Counted from the first letter of the stretch, positions 8,758-17,424 are shown. The stretch: DNA of 64,000 bases from Sphingobacterium sp. GVS05A (GCF_019969845.1 NZ_JAHXYR010000012.1:62001-126000), one strand, 5' to 3'. Numbers and translations are program-made. Notes: generated from the letters alone by a model not told the origin.

Positions 8758-10287
8758 ATGGAGGTTAGTACACGGGAATCGCTAGAGGAGATTCAAAATT
8801 TTAAGGGAAAGTACCCAAGACAGATCTGGAGCCTTTTTTTCTCGGAAATGTGGGAAAGATTTTGTTTTTATGGGATGCGGGGCATGTTGGTGTTCTTTAT
8901 GATCACACAACTGAACTTTGCGGAGAAAGAGGCTAATTTACAGTATGGAGCTACCCAAGCATTTGTCTATGCTTTTACATTTATCGGCGGTCTTTTTGCT
9001 GATAAGATTTTAGGTTTTAGAAAATCATTGTTCTGGGGAGGTATATTAATGATTGTAGGGAGTCTTTTCCTAGCCGCGGATCCACATCAATACTTCTTTT
9101 TTGGTCTCTCATTTATTATTATTGGCACCGGCTTTTTTAAACCGAATATTTCTACGATGGTAGGGGAGCTCTATCGTGATGGCGATAGCCGTCGTGATGG
9201 TGGTTTCTCGTTGTTCTATGCGGGGATCAATCTAGGCGCATTTTTAGGTGGTTATGTTTGTGTCGCCATTGGTAAAGGATATATGTTGAGCTCGGTTATC
9301 TCCGAACCTCACCGTTGGAATGTTGCCTTTGGTTTAGCTGCAATAGGGATGCTGGCAAGTTTGATTAATTTTCACTTTACCAAAAGACATCTTGGGCCTA
9401 TCGGGCTTAAACCTGGACACCCAGATGCTATCGTAAAGACGAAAGCCTTGCCAAAATGGGTTGAATATGCAGTATATGCGCTGACTTTGATCTTTATACC
9501 CGTTATTCAGATCATGGTGTCGAAAACCCAATATACGGACTATTTTATGTATACCATTGGCCCATTGACACTGTTATATCTGTTTTATGAAATGTCACAA
9601 GTGACCAAGGAGGAACGCAAGAAATTAATTGCTGCACTGGTATTTATTTTGTTTTCCATTATCTTTTGGGGGATATATGAACAGAGTGGTGGTTCATTGA
9701 GCATCTTTGCTGCCAAGCACCTGAATGATTCTTTACTTGGGGCAGTGACACTTGATCCAAATGGTGTCAATAATTCTGGCGGTGCATTATTTATTATTGC
9801 CTTAGCACCATTATTTGGGCTATTCTGGATTTGGTTGGGAAAACGTAAACTTGAGCCGAATACTATTATCAAATTTGGTTTGGGCTTTGTTTTCTTAGGT
9901 TTAGGTTATTATGTACTTTTTGCGACGCGTTTATTCGCTCATGAAGGGATGACCTCATTGGATATCTTTACACTTGCCTTATTAGTGATTACCGTCGGGG
10001 AGCTTTGTCTTTCGCCAATTGGACTCTCCATTATGACGAAACTATCACCAGCAAGGTTACAAGGCATTATGATGGGGATGTGGTTTTTGGCAAGTGCTTA
10101 TGGACAATATGTAGCTGGCCTGATCGGTGCGAGTATGGCTGAAGCAAAAGAAGGAAGTTCGTTGGCGGATAACTTAGTGACGTACACTGAAAGTTATAAG
10201 CAATTGGGCTTGTATTCTTTAATCGCAGGTGTGGTACTCATCGCATTGTCGCCTGTGGTGCGGAAATTAATGGGAAATGTGAAATAA
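8758..10287 (+). CDS. POT-family (PTR2) proton-coupled peptide transporter, second copy
   Basis: 509-residue paralogue of the preceding transporter. ExxERFxxYG is present as EMWERFCFYG (residues 30-39), and GTGFFKPNISTMVGELYRDGD is the second signature. Around 12-14 membrane segments are predicted by eye. The sequence differs strongly from the first copy outside the motifs, so this is an old duplication rather than a recent one. The copies probably differ in peptide preference. The ATG at 8758 lies 18 bases after the end of the terminator that separates the two genes. Confidence 0.93.
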   Translation: MEVSTRESLEEIQNFKGKYPRQIWSLFFSEMWERFCFYGMRGMLVFFMITQLNFAEKEANLQYGATQAFVYAFTFIGGLFADKILGFRKSLFWGGILMIVGSLFLAADPHQYFFFGLSFIIIGTGFFKPNISTMVGELYRDGDSRRDGGFSLFYAGINLGAFLGGYVCVAIGKGYMLSSVISEPHRWNVAFGLAAIGMLASLINFHFTKRHLGPIGLKPGHPDAIVKTKALPKWVEYAVYALTLIFIPVIQIMVSKTQYTDYFMYTIGPLTLLYLFYEMSQVTKEERKKLIAALVFILFSIIFWGIYEQSGGSLSIFAAKHLNDSLLGAVTLDPNGVNNSGGALFIIALAPLFGLFWIWLGKRKLEPNTIIKFGLGFVFLGLGYYVLFATRLFAHEGMTSLDIFTLALLVITVGELCLSPIGLSIMTKLSPARLQGIMMGMWFLASAYGQYVAGLIGASMAEAKEGSSLADNLVTYTESYKQLGLYSLIAGVVLIALSPVVRKLMGNVK

Positions 10288-10898
10288 GCCCTAATCAAAT
10301 ATTTTCCAAAGGAGATCGTATTAAAAATCTTTTTGGGAGTTGGTACTTAGTCATAATTGACAGACTAGATGCTTATAAGAAAGGGAGCAAATTCATAGCG
10401 AGTTTGCTCCCTTTCTTATATCCGGTGCAAACCTTTTTCGTCAATGCGTCGTACCCGCTTCGACACATCATCGTACCTGCGTTACACTGTGACCGTGGTG
10501 AATGCGACATGAGTCCGTGGTGAGTCCGAGTTACGCACGGAAATATAGTGTAAGGGCCTAGGTTACACCATGCTGTTATCTGCTCTCAGGGGCGAAGAAG
10601 AGGTAAATATGTTCCGTAGCATCGTCGAAGGGTAACTGAATAATGCAGAATACTCGGACTTCATTATGAAAAACGATATATATGGTTTTTATTTAATGTT
10701 ATATATATCTATTTTAGATTCAAATAGATAGAATTAATGAATATAATACGCAATAATTTTCAGATTACTTGGGTATGGAGAGAGTAGACCTATTGGGGAT
10801 CATGATTACTATATTGTAATTTTTACAATCATACAGCCGACAACAAAGTAAATAGAATAAACAAAAAAGCTTGACTATTTCTGGTCAAGCTTTTTTGT
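10288..10898. other. Gene-free intergenic region with G+C-rich core
   Basis: There is no credible coding frame here; all three forward frames of the core hit stops within about 30-35 codons. The region holds a 17-base hairpin at 10375-10419, a core at 10421-10640 of about 50% G+C (111 of 220 by hand count), an A+T-rich flank to 10860 with a short palindrome near 10814-10830, and the desaturase terminator. Confidence 0.6.
10375..10419. terminator. Long hairpin downstream of second POT gene
   Basis: A perfect 17-base stem (10375-10391 with 10403-10419) encloses an 11-base loop. No T tract follows on the plus strand, but the 3' arm itself is pyrimidine-rich (CTTTCTT). It probably terminates or stabilises the POT transcript. 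Confidence 0.65.
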
Positions 10899-10900
10899 TT
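10859..10900 (-). terminator. Terminator of the desaturase gene
   Basis: A perfect 17-base stem (10859-10875 with 10884-10900) surrounds an 8-base loop, with A and T runs at its base. Its outer end overlaps the stop codon of the minus-strand desaturase gene. It could work in both directions. Confidence 0.85.
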
Positions 10901-11894
10901 ATCCGTAAATCCATTTGAATTTATAATCTTTTTCAGGAATCTTCATGCGGTCAGCTAATCTAGTCAAGCGATCCGGTAATTTTAAGAGGTAGTCTCTTGC
11001 TTTCTCACCTTTGTCATTCAGGCCTGAAACTTGATCAATTTTCCACTCATTATTAAGTTCTTTCAAGATATCGACATAATCCAATGCAGTATACACACCT
11101 AGTCGCTGTGCGGCATCAGAAAAGTGTGCAAAAGCTTCGCCCTGAGGCTCGCCTGCTTCTCTCAAAAACTGTGCTGGCATGACAATCTTTTTACGCATCA
11201 TATCTTCAAATGCAATCATTACTTCGTTTGCGTCTACTGTAATAGCCTTTGATATGAAAGACATGTATGCTTTGGCATGGCGTGCTTCATCTGAAGCAAT
11301 GACACCACACATTTTTGCCAGAAGCTTGTCACCTCCTTTTTTAGAAAGTCCCGATACCCGACGATGGGATACGTTGGTGGCAAGTTCCTGGAATGATGTA
11401 TATATAAAGTTACGGTAGGGATCAGCACCAGTTCCGATATCGAAACCATCTTGTATCAAATATTGTGTAGACATTTCAAACTGACGCATATCTATTCTAC
11501 CCGACAGATAAAGGTATTTGTTCAATAGATCGCCGTGACGGTTTTCTTCTGCAGTCCACGCACGAACCCATTTCATCCATCCGCCTTGTTCGTTTTTATC
11601 GACATCCTCAACCATTGTCAGCCAAGATTCGTAGGTTGGAAGGGCTTCTTCGGTAATCGTATCACCAACTAATACCGCAACCAAGTCATAGGACAGTTCT
11701 TTCGCACTCTCCTGTAAATCTCTTATTTCCTCAAAAAAAGTATCCCTTGAAGCGTCTGGAAGGAAATCAGCAGGTTGCCACATTTCTTCTACAGGCTTCA
11801 GGTATTCGCTCATTTCATTCAACATGAAAGGCTCCAAGTAGGCCATCACTTCTTTACGTGAGCCTTCTGGTAAATTTAGAGGTAATTCTTGCAT
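10899..11894 (-). CDS. Acyl-ACP desaturase (ferritin-like di-iron)
   Basis: 331-residue soluble desaturase of the plant stearoyl-ACP type (fatty acid desaturase type 2), inserting a double bond into acyl-ACP. Di-iron ligand motifs are present: EENRH at 116-120, Glu170 in FQELAT, and DEARH at 202-206. ATG at 11894 gives MQELPLNLPEG. The frame is open further upstream, but that extension is hydrophobic and unlike the family. A TACCTTTG promoter box at 11909-11902 also supports the shorter protein with a very short leader. It likely adjusts membrane fluidity. Confidence 0.9.
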   Translation of the reverse strand: MQELPLNLPEGSRKEVMAYLEPFMLNEMSEYLKPVEEMWQPADFLPDASRDTFFEEIRDLQESAKELSYDLVAVLVGDTITEEALPTYESWLTMVEDVDKNEQGGWMKWVRAWTAEENRHGDLLNKYLYLSGRIDMRQFEMSTQYLIQDGFDIGTGADPYRNFIYTSFQELATNVSHRRVSGLSKKGGDKLLAKMCGVIASDEARHAKAYMSFISKAITVDANEVMIAFEDMMRKKIVMPAQFLREAGEPQGEAFAHFSDAAQRLGVYTALDYVDILKELNNEWKIDQVSGLNDKGEKARDYLLKLPDRLTRLADRMKIPEKDYKFKWIYG

Positions 11895-11901
11895 ATCAAT
11901 A

Positions 11902-11909
11902 CAAAGGTA
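11902..11909 (-). promoter_or_regulatory. -7 promoter element of desaturase gene
   Basis: Minus-strand TACCTTTG fits TAnnTTTG and ends 7 bases before the ATG at 11894, implying a nearly leaderless mRNA. A matching -33 TTG was not found at normal spacing. Confidence 0.45.
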
Positions 11910-12089
11910 AATAAATAGCATCAATAAATTATAAAAGCAAGATATAATTGTAAAAAATGGCAAATGACCTACAAAAAGTGGTTCTTTAATGGTTTTGAGT
12001 CACTTTTTAATTTAATTGGTCAAGTAACTTGGATGATTGATAATGACATAAAAAACAGATTGTCGGCCATGTATTCGATAAAATACTAT

Positions 12090-12097
12090 TAACTTTG
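12090..12097 (+). promoter_or_regulatory. -7 promoter element of sufS
   Basis: TAACTTTG fits TAnnTTTG and lies 20 bases before the TTG start at 12118. The nearest upstream TTG is too far (27 bases) to be a good -33 element. Confidence 0.45.
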
Positions 12098-12117
12098 TAT
12101 AAATTATTTAGACGACT

Positions 12118-13341
12118 TTGGAAAAATATAATATAGATAAAATACGTGCGGATTTTCCTATTCTAAAAAGACAGGTAAATGGCAAGCCTTTGGTTTATCT
12201 GGACAATGGTGCGACAACACAAAAGCCCAATGCGGTAATCAATTCCATTGCACATTATTATACAGATATGAATAGTAATGTACATCGTGGAGTTCACTAC
12301 CTCAGCCAGATATCGACAGATGCTTTTGAGGTGACCCGTAAAAAGCTTCAATCTTTTATTAATGCGCCTGAAGACAAGCAAGTGATTATCACGAAGGGGA
12401 CGACCGATAGTATCAATTTGGTTGCTACCTGCTATGGCAGAGCATTTATCCATGCGGGAGATGAAATTATTATTTCTGCAATGGAGCACCACTCCAATAT
12501 TGTTCCTTGGCAGATGCTCTGTGATGAAAAAGGCTGTAAGATCCGTGTTATTCCGATGAATGATAAGGGGGAGCTCGATATGGACGCCTATCAAAACCTT
12601 ATTAACGAAAGAACGAAGCTGGTTGCTGTAACTTATGTCTCTAATGCGCTGGGGACGATCAATCCGGTAAAAGAGATTATCTCGATTGCGCATAAGCATG
12701 GGGCTGTCGTATTGGTAGATGCAGCGCAAGCTGTCCAACATATCCGGGTTGATGTGCAAGATCTCGATGTTGACTTTTTAGTTTTCTCAGGGCATAAAAT
12801 GTATGGCCCCACAGGTGTCGGCGTGTTGTATGGTAAGGAAGAGCTGTTAAACGCAATGCCTCCTTATCAAGGCGGTGGCGATATGATTAAGGAAGTGACT
12901 TTCGAAAAGACAACCTATAATGAGCTGCCTTTTAAATTTGAAGCAGGCACTCCGAATATTGAAGCAGGAATCTGTTTGAATGAAGCAATAGACTATATCA
13001 ATTCGATTGGCTTAAAAAATATTGAGGCTTACGAACACGAGTTACTGGAATATGCATTGGAAAAATTGTCGGAGATCCCGGGAATGAAATTTATAGGTAC
13101 TGCAGATCAAAAATGTTCTGTTATTTCATTTATCATTGAAGGTACACATCCCTACGATGTAGGGGTGATTTTAGATAAATTGGGTATTGCTGTGCGAACT
13201 GGACACCATTGTGCTCAGCCTGTAATGGATCGCTTTGGTATCCCTGGAACGATCCGGGCTTCGTTGGCACTTTATAACACAAAAGAAGAAATAGATATCT
13301 TGGTGGCGGGTATTCAACGTGCAGTCAATATGTTAGTGTAA
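12118..13341 (+). CDS. sufS: Cysteine desulfurase SufS
   Basis: 407-residue PLP enzyme of the SufS (class II) group. It removes sulfur from cysteine for Fe-S cluster assembly. PLP-binding Lys227 lies in SGHKMYGPTG, and the catalytic Cys365 in RTGHHCAQP, as in SufS. The start is a TTG at 12118. An in-frame TAG stands two codons upstream (12109-12111) and the next ATG is 50 codons inside conserved sequence, so TTG is effectively forced. sufE follows after 11 bases. The rest of the suf operon is not in this window. Confidence 0.95.
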   Translation: MEKYNIDKIRADFPILKRQVNGKPLVYLDNGATTQKPNAVINSIAHYYTDMNSNVHRGVHYLSQISTDAFEVTRKKLQSFINAPEDKQVIITKGTTDSINLVATCYGRAFIHAGDEIIISAMEHHSNIVPWQMLCDEKGCKIRVIPMNDKGELDMDAYQNLINERTKLVAVTYVSNALGTINPVKEIISIAHKHGAVVLVDAAQAVQHIRVDVQDLDVDFLVFSGHKMYGPTGVGVLYGKEELLNAMPPYQGGGDMIKEVTFEKTTYNELPFKFEAGTPNIEAGICLNEAIDYINSIGLKNIEAYEHELLEYALEKLSEIPGMKFIGTADQKCSVISFIIEGTHPYDVGVILDKLGIAVRTGHHCAQPVMDRFGIPGTIRASLALYNTKEEIDILVAGIQRAVNMLV

Positions 13342-13352
13342 TAAAAACGATT

Positions 13353-13772
13353 ATGACAATTAATGAAATACAAAACGAATTAGTTGAAGATTTTGCTTTC
13401 TTTACGGATTGGATGGAAAAATATGAGTACATCATCCAGTTGGGGAAGGAAGTTCCTTTAATTGATGAACAATATAAGACAGAAGAATATATTATCAAGG
13501 GCTGTCAGTCCAAGGTATGGTTGTATCCGGAGGTGAAAGATGGAAAAGTGTTTTTTACAGCAGATAGCGACGCGATTATCACCAAGGGTTTGGTTAGTCT
13601 GATGGTCAAAGTGCTGTCGGGACATACAGCAAAAGAAATTGTTGATGCAGACCTGTATTTCGTTGATGAAATCGGTTTAAAAGAACACTTGTCGCCAACA
13701 CGGGCCAATGGTTTATTGTCGATGATCAAACAGATGAAGTTATACGCAGTGGCGTTGCAGGTAAACGCATAA
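13353..13772 (+). CDS. sufE: SufE family sulfur acceptor
   Basis: 139-residue SufE-type protein. It accepts persulfide sulfur from SufS and passes it to the scaffold. The acceptor Cys51 lies in the family motif IIKGCQSKVWL. A C-terminal LSPTRANGLLSMI block is also typical. It lies 11 bases after sufS on the same strand, so the pair forms a two-gene operon that ends at the terminator at 13853. Confidence 0.95.
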   Translation: MTINEIQNELVEDFAFFTDWMEKYEYIIQLGKEVPLIDEQYKTEEYIIKGCQSKVWLYPEVKDGKVFFTADSDAIITKGLVSLMVKVLSGHTAKEIVDADLYFVDEIGLKEHLSPTRANGLLSMIKQMKLYAVALQVNA

Positions 13773-13852
13773 CCAGAACTGTTCAACGATTGAAAGTGAA
13801 CTCTCCTGAAATTGAATTTCTAAAAGGAGATCGTAGACGAATGATATTAATG

Positions 13853-13896
13853 AAAAACGGGAGTGTCCAATCTTTTTGGATACTCCCGTTTTTTTA
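13853..13896 (+). terminator. Terminator of sufS-sufE
   Basis: Stem CGGGAGTGTCCAA (13858-13870) pairs with TTGGATACTCCCG (13876-13888), with a T run after it and an A run before it. It may also serve the convergent VOC cluster. Confidence 0.85.
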
Positions 13897-13940
13897 TCTA
13901 TCCCGCCCACTACGGTGGAATGTTATTGTCCTAAATAAAA

Positions 13941-14762
13941 TTATCCGATCAAGTCTTTGATAATTATTTTTTTCATTTTCATCAAGGCTTCTCCAGCTCC
14001 AGGATTTTGAAGGTATGTAGCAATTTGTGTTGGCACAATTTGCCAACTCACGCCGAATTCATCTTTACACCATCCACACATGCTCTCTTGTCCCTGTTGT
14101 GTAATGCGATTCCAGTAATAGTCAATTTCAGCTTGATCCCGGCAGAGGATGGTGAGGGAAACACCTTCACTAAACGTAAAGTCCTGAATGACTCCGCTAT
14201 CCATGGCCATTAAGGTAAATCCATTGATAAGAAATTGAGTGTGCTGGATTTCCCCTTTATAATCGCCTTCCGGATAACGTAAAATACCGTTGCTGTGAAA
14301 ATCTTTGAATAGTTCTTCATAGAACTGAACTGCTGTTTCGCACTTGCCTTGTTGAGGCCCGCAATACATTAGCGTAGGGACGATTGCTTGTTGGTTTGTG
14401 TCACTTACGTTGCCTTGGTATAACTGCCAGTTTACACCATATTTGTCCGCTACCCAGCCATAATAAGCACTCCAGGGATAGCTGTTTAGTGGCATCAGTA
14501 CGTTTCCGTCTACGGATAATGTATTCCAGATGCGATCAATCTCTTCGGCTGATTCGCAGATCACCATAAATGATATGGATGGATTTGGCTTAAACATCGG
14601 TCCTCCATTGATGCCGATAAATTTTACGCCATTAAGCAGTGCCTCGACAACGATCGGGGAGTTACTTTCAATATGACTGTTTGGAAAAGTCCGGCAGTAT
14701 AAATCAAAAGCTTCCTTCGCATTCTGATCAAACCATAGGGACGGTATAATTGAATTTTCCAT
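13941..14762 (-). CDS. Tandem VOC-superfamily protein (PhnB-like)
   Basis: 273 residues formed by two glyoxalase/VOC (PhnB-like) halves. Half one, about 1-125, begins with IIPSLWFDQNAKEAFDLYCR; half two, about 128-262, begins with IVPTLMYCGPQQGKCETAVQFYEELF. Each ends with a similar block (DKYGVNWQLY and DEFGVSWQIVPT). These proteins were once annotated as 3-demethylubiquinone methyltransferases, but no methyltransferase motif exists here. Metal ligands are not certain. It is the last gene of the five-gene minus-strand cluster to 17424. Confidence 0.8.
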   Translation of the reverse strand: MENSIIPSLWFDQNAKEAFDLYCRTFPNSHIESNSPIVVEALLNGVKFIGINGGPMFKPNPSISFMVICESAEEIDRIWNTLSVDGNVLMPLNSYPWSAYYGWVADKYGVNWQLYQGNVSDTNQQAIVPTLMYCGPQQGKCETAVQFYEELFKDFHSNGILRYPEGDYKGEIQHTQFLINGFTLMAMDSGVIQDFTFSEGVSLTILCRDQAEIDYYWNRITQQGQESMCGWCKDEFGVSWQIVPTQIATYLQNPGAGEALMKMKKIIIKDLIG

Positions 14763-14791
14763 GAGCGTCGATTTTTAGTTTAAAATTCCAC

Positions 14792-15721
14792 TTATTTATA
14801 TTTGTCGTGTAATCCTTTATTTGCAGTAATCAGTGGTTTGATTTTCTCTAGACGGGATAATTTGGTTTTTTCTTGTTTCGCTTCGTCGATATACTGAATA
14901 TATTCTTTTTGTTTTCCTGGTGTGAGGGCCTTGAAGTGATCATGAAATCCCTGATCTGAATGGAGTGCTTTCAAAAGAATTCCAGAAGGAGGTACGGCCT
15001 CGCTTTTGGTGGGTTTAATTTCTTTTCCCTCGTCAATTGTTCGAATAGATTCTTGAATGTAAGCCTCGATTTTTGTGCTATCCATCTCGCTGACATGCTG
15101 AAAACGCCATTGTCGAAGAGCTTTGGTTTTACCTTCTGACGCGCTGATCAGGACATTTTCCTTATCTTCTAAAAATACACCATTATAGAACCATAGGGAA
15201 AAGAAGTTTTTGAAACCACCCCACCCGATGACATTCTTCCCTTTGTATGTATAGATGTCACTGCCCCATTTGAATTCTTTTTTTAGTGTGGTTTTGAGCA
15301 TAATCTGTTGCATCAGTTCTTCGGCTTCTAGCCAATTTCCTCTGCTTTTATGCCAGTTGGGGCCTTGTTTATCCTTGAGTTTTTCGATATTAAAGGCAAC
15401 AATATCACGAATGATTTTTTCTGGTAAGGGTTGATCTATCGGAATCTGTATTGCTCCTTTTGATGTTTTAAAATCTTTAAGTTCTGCTGCGAAATGCTCG
15501 ATGGCGTCAGGTCCGGGGTATATTCCGAGATGCTGTTTATTCATTGCAAAATGGATCAGATTGCCATTATATCGAAATGTAGGCATCTGATAGGAGATGG
15601 TTTCTGTAGTTTCAGCTGGGACTACTCCAGCAATCAGCTGCCTTACCTGATTGAGATACGTCTTCTTATCCCCTTCGAACTGGTCAATATACTCGTCAAT
15701 TGTTGAAACGCTACTTGTCAT
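14792..15721 (-). CDS. DUF1801/YdeI family protein
   Basis: 309-residue protein with an N-terminal DUF1801 domain (about 1-120; ISYQMPTFRYNG and IYPGPDAIEHF). A second domain at about 140-245 contains WGSDIYTYKGKNVIGWGGFKNFFSLWFYNG. The lysine-rich C-terminal YdeI-type tail at about 250-309 includes FKALTPGKQKEYIQYIDEA. This multi-domain form occurs in Bacteroidota. Function is unknown. It lies 29 bases upstream of the VOC gene and 10 bases after the shorter DUF1801 gene, so all three are probably on one mRNA. Confidence 0.8.
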   Translation of the reverse strand: MTSSVSTIDEYIDQFEGDKKTYLNQVRQLIAGVVPAETTETISYQMPTFRYNGNLIHFAMNKQHLGIYPGPDAIEHFAAELKDFKTSKGAIQIPIDQPLPEKIIRDIVAFNIEKLKDKQGPNWHKSRGNWLEAEELMQQIMLKTTLKKEFKWGSDIYTYKGKNVIGWGGFKNFFSLWFYNGVFLEDKENVLISASEGKTKALRQWRFQHVSEMDSTKIEAYIQESIRTIDEGKEIKPTKSEAVPPSGILLKALHSDQGFHDHFKALTPGKQKEYIQYIDEAKQEKTKLSRLEKIKPLITANKGLHDKYK

Positions 15722-15731
15722 AATTTTGTGT

Positions 15732-16160
15732 CTAATCCTTGATCCTTGCGTATTTGGTTGTTATAAATTGGATGGTCTCTTGCATTAATGTGGTCAGATG
15801 TTCCGTATTGATGTCGCTCAGTTTTTTAATGTAAATGCAGGCTTTGCCTATTTTATATTTGCCCAGTTGTTCGATAAGTGATTTATGTTCTTCAAGTCCG
15901 GTATATACATAAAGTGAAATGGCAGCCTTACGGGGACTGAATCCGATTAAGGGAGCATACCCTTCACGCCCGCTAGCATATTTATAGTAATACTGTCCAA
16001 AGCCGATGATGGATTCGCCAAACATCTTCGGTGCTTCGTTTGAAACAGATTGCATCAATTGTACCAATTGGATGCTGTCTTCCCGCTTTTGTGCATCGGG
16101 TATATCCTGAATAAAATCATCGACACTTTTTTCGATATAAGAGGTTTTATTTGCCACCAT
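15732..16160 (-). CDS. DUF1801 domain protein
   Basis: 142 residues. A single DUF1801 fold is suggested by FGESIIGFGQYYYKYASGRE and FSPRKAAISLYVYTG near the middle, with a basic C terminus. It has no signal peptide or membrane segment and no known function. It is in the same minus-strand run, 12 bases after the SRPBCC gene and 10 bases before the DUF1801/YdeI gene, so its partners are probably the flanking small cytosolic proteins. Confidence 0.8.
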   Translation of the reverse strand: MVANKTSYIEKSVDDFIQDIPDAQKREDSIQLVQLMQSVSNEAPKMFGESIIGFGQYYYKYASGREGYAPLIGFSPRKAAISLYVYTGLEEHKSLIEQLGKYKIGKACIYIKKLSDINTEHLTTLMQETIQFITTKYARIKD

Positions 16161-16172
16161 TTTTTATTTCTG

Positions 16173-16619
16173 TTAAAACATAAAATCAAAAGCACCCTTC
16201 CGAAGATTGATATTATATTCAAGATAGGCCTTCATACAGGCTAGAAAATTTGCCCACCCTTCGGTCTGACGCATCATAATCAAAATGCCTTCCTCATCGT
16301 TATTCATTTCATGTTCTGTAATTTTGACAACAGTGGACCCCTCCCCGAAGGAAGATAAGCTGATTTCAACCAGTTGATTTGCTAATCCGCCACTCCAGTC
16401 AAAGGAAATATAGTCGTCTGGACGGATTGTTTTTCCGGTTACAGGGAAACTGTCGGGGAACTCAGGGAAAGTCCATTCTACAGTTTTTCCGGTCTCTAGA
16501 CGGCCTGTTGAGGACTTAATAAAATAGCGATTCATTTTGTTGGGATCAACGATGGCTTCAAAAACTTCACTGATGGTTTTTTGGATCTGAATGCTTGCTT
16601 TTGCGGTTAACTTTTCCAT
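16173..16619 (-). CDS. SRPBCC (AHSA1/START-like) domain protein
   Basis: 148-residue protein of the SRPBCC fold, AHSA1-like branch. It begins MEKLTAKASIQIQKTISEVFEAIVDP, continues with KTVEWTFPEFPDSFPV, and ends with the typical QTEGWANFLACMKAYLEYN helix. Such proteins bind hydrophobic ligands or aid protein folding; the ligand here is unknown. ATG at 16619 is chosen because the open frame upstream of it overlaps the CDGSH gene and does not resemble the family. Confidence 0.83.
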   Translation of the reverse strand: MEKLTAKASIQIQKTISEVFEAIVDPNKMNRYFIKSSTGRLETGKTVEWTFPEFPDSFPVTGKTIRPDDYISFDWSGGLANQLVEISLSSFGEGSTVVKITEHEMNNDEEGILIMMRQTEGWANFLACMKAYLEYNINLRKGAFDFMF

Positions 16620-16668
16620 GTTCTGAATTTTAAACAAATATTGTATAAATACCGATAACTTGTATCTG

Positions 16669-17424
16669 CTATTTTTGTGTGTACTTACTGAGTCCATCCT
16701 GAAATTCCATTGAGGCATGTGTGCCATCGCAAAATGGTTTGTTGGATGATTGCCCACAACGACAAAGGGTCTGGCGGTTTCGTACTTCATAATACTTGCC
16801 ACTGCTGCTTTTTACAGGGATCCCACCCCAAAGTGCGATAGGTCCACTGCACTGATTCAATACGTCTTCAATGAGACCGACCTCAGCGATAGTATTTTCT
16901 TCGATGGGAGTATTCTCCTGGTTCCAGACAATCAGTCTGCCACTAGGACAGTAATGGGCCATATTGACTGCGCTTTCTAAGGACTGTTCATCGCTATCGG
17001 TTATCTCATTCCAAATTCTTTTTCCTTGATCACAAAAGCGTGCAAATGCACATAATTTTTCATCGTCACTGAGAGAAAATACAGGCCCTTCAATAATTTC
17101 TGCTGTTTGGAGCGAATCATGTAGTGTCGCTGTATCGGTCAAGTCAACACCAAAAGATCTGGCCTGCTCATGAGAGTTGTCGCAAAAGGGTTTATTTTTG
17201 GACAGCCCACAGCGACATAAATAGGTGTCTTTTTCAAGTTTAAAAGATTCCCCGTTTTCATAGGATCTGGAGACGCTCTGTCGGTCTGGAATAATATATT
17301 GCAAATGAAAGGGTACCTGCCCGTGTAAAATATACGGACCGTCTTTGGTGACTTCAATAAAGGTTTCACTGGTATTGGCGGTAGATCCTATTTGAACATG
17401 CCAATAATTTGAGGGATTGCTCAT
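16669..17424 (-). CDS. Double CDGSH iron-sulfur protein
   Basis: 251-residue protein with two CDGSH-type [2Fe-2S] sites: CRCG at 70-73 with CDNSH at 81-85, and CRCG at 221-224 with CDGTH at 232-236. The CxC-x2-(S/T)-x3-P-x-C-D-x2-H ligand pattern is intact in both. Between them lie Cys125, Cys131 and Cys159 (CPSGRL), as in the longer members of the family that may carry another cluster. Its role is probably redox or Fe-S storage or transfer. It is first in the minus-strand cluster and diverges from the fucosidase gene. Confidence 0.85.
   Translation of the reverse strand: MSNPSNYWHVQIGSTANTSETFIEVTKDGPYILHGQVPFHLQYIIPDRQSVSRSYENGESFKLEKDTYLCRCGLSKNKPFCDNSHEQARSFGVDLTDTATLHDSLQTAEIIEGPVFSLSDDEKLCAFARFCDQGKRIWNEITDSDEQSLESAVNMAHYCPSGRLIVWNQENTPIEENTIAEVGLIEDVLNQCSGPIALWGGIPVKSSSGKYYEVRNRQTLCRCGQSSNKPFCDGTHASMEFQDGLSKYTQK

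Noticed and set aside
12163..12759. A 198-codon open frame antisense to sufS.
   Set aside because: It lies fully inside a clear sufS gene in the opposite direction, is rich in unusual residues, and matches no family I know.
10308..13835. The 13-mer AAAGGAGATCGTA occurs at 10308-10320 and 13823-13835, each time shortly after a stop codon and before a hairpin.
   Set aside because: In 64 kb many pairs of identical 13-mers are expected by chance, so the match alone is not significant. No longer similarity surrounds it.
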